Below are positions 63,649-64,000 of a DNA stretch of 64,000 bases, piece by piece (within the stretch, counting starts at the first letter, position 1; every line of letters starts with the position of its first letter). The DNA lies in the NCBI RefSeq assembly GCF_030271165.1, contig NZ_JASSZH010000024.1:62001-126000 (forward strand). Reading direction: 5' to 3'. The notes under the pieces were generated by a model that searched no databases, was not told the DNA's origin, and saw nothing but the letters and a program-made list of their open reading frames with translations. Source of the DNA: Psychromicrobium xiongbiense. GTDB taxonomy: Bacteria > Actinomycetota > Actinomycetes > Actinomycetales > Micrococcaceae. Position numbers and translations under genes: made by a program.

Positions 63649-64000
63649 TCAGTTCGGTGGTGGCGTCGTCTGGTCGTAGAGCCGAATCAGCTCGTCGAGG
63701 AAGCCTGCGGTGGCCGCCCGCTCCTGCTCGCTCATCGAGGCGATGATCTCCTCAACTCCTTCGACGAGCGGCAGAACCATCTGCTGAGCCTGGTCAGAGG
63801 ACCCTTCACTCGCGATGACGAGAAGCTTGCGGCCGTCGCTCGGGTGCCGCTCACGGCGCACGTGCCCCGAGTCCTCCAGACGGTTGAGTACCAGCGTCAT
63901 CGCGGCCGTCGAGACTCCGAGCCGGTGGGCAAGATCCGTCGGGGTGAGCGGGCCAGTTGCGATGAGGTGATCGAGGGCTTCGAGCCCGTGCCCATCCACC
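63649..64000 (-). CDS. MarR-family transcriptional regulator (N-terminus beyond window)
   Basis: 116 visible residues of a usual 140-160. The winged helix-turn-helix is complete: TPTDLAHRLGVSTAAMTLVL, then the wing GHVRRERHPSDGRKLLVIAS, followed by dimerisation helices. A GTG at 63999 is in frame, but the missing N-terminal helix of MarR proteins indicates that the gene continues past the right edge. Target unknown. Confidence 0.85.
   Translation of the reverse strand, partial: VDGHGLEALDHLIATGPLTPTDLAHRLGVSTAAMTLVLNRLEDSGHVRRERHPSDGRKLLVIASEGSSDQAQQMVLPLVEGVEEIIASMSEQERAATAGFLDELIRLYDQTTPPPN

Overview
The window comes from a high-GC actinobacterium. GC-rich third codon positions, many GTG starts, dense operons with ATGA/GTGA overlaps, an IdeR/DtxR-type iron box, an actinobacterial-type PHO box and the gene content (FBP-domain protein, DUF2264 protein, DUF47-PiT pair) fit Micrococcales, probably Arthrobacter-like Micrococcaceae. 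The genus is an inference. It looks like ordinary chromosome: I saw no prophage, insertion sequence, CRISPR array or rRNA.

Layout. 1-3.7 kb: iron-siderophore ABC transporter (ATPase cut by the left edge, two permeases, binding lipoprotein) behind an iron box. 3.8-5.9 kb: two hotdog thioesterases flanking an FBP zinc-finger protein, with strong palindromes at the gene ends. 5.9-13 kb: MFS permease, lipoprotein, DHA2 drug exporter with TetR regulator, methyltransferase, Gfo/Idh/MocA oxidoreductase. 13-17 kb: PucR regulator divergent from alanine dehydrogenase, then a TetR regulator divergent from an FMN reductase across a clean palindrome. 17-24 kb: DUF2264 protein, a 2-oxoacid dehydrogenase operon (E1a, E1b, E2) and a HisC-type aminotransferase. 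24-31.5 kb: holin-like membrane protein, a gene with no normal start codon, purB, an orphan AT-richer gene, small membrane proteins, and a WXG100-like/lipase fusion next to an EspG-like protein. 31.7-34.3 kb: GH63-type glucosidase.

34.3-49.8 kb is the most interesting region. Ten minus-strand genes with overlapping or nearly touching ends encode a peptide-type ABC importer (binding protein, two permeases, fused double ATPase), MurQ, AnmK, a GNAT acetyltransferase, an MFS permease, a dipeptide (L-Ala-D/L-Glu type) epimerase and a beta-lactamase-fold serine hydrolase. Divergent from them is a MurR/RpiR regulator whose stop codon overlaps the start of a giant FAD/Fe-S D-lactate dehydrogenase. 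Together they read as a muropeptide salvage system that handles both halves of the molecule and also oxidises the D-lactate released by MurQ.

49.8-64 kb: ilvD, a FUSC protein, a DAHP synthase preceded by a Trp/Tyr/Phe leader peptide and attenuator, a K+ channel, tRNA-Lys(TTT), a conserved hypothetical gene, a DUF47-PiT phosphate pair behind a long structured leader, the convergent pstSCAB operon with a PHO box, a second FUSC protein and a MarR regulator cut by the right edge. A 59-bp palindromic repeat occurs twice, each time between convergent gene ends.
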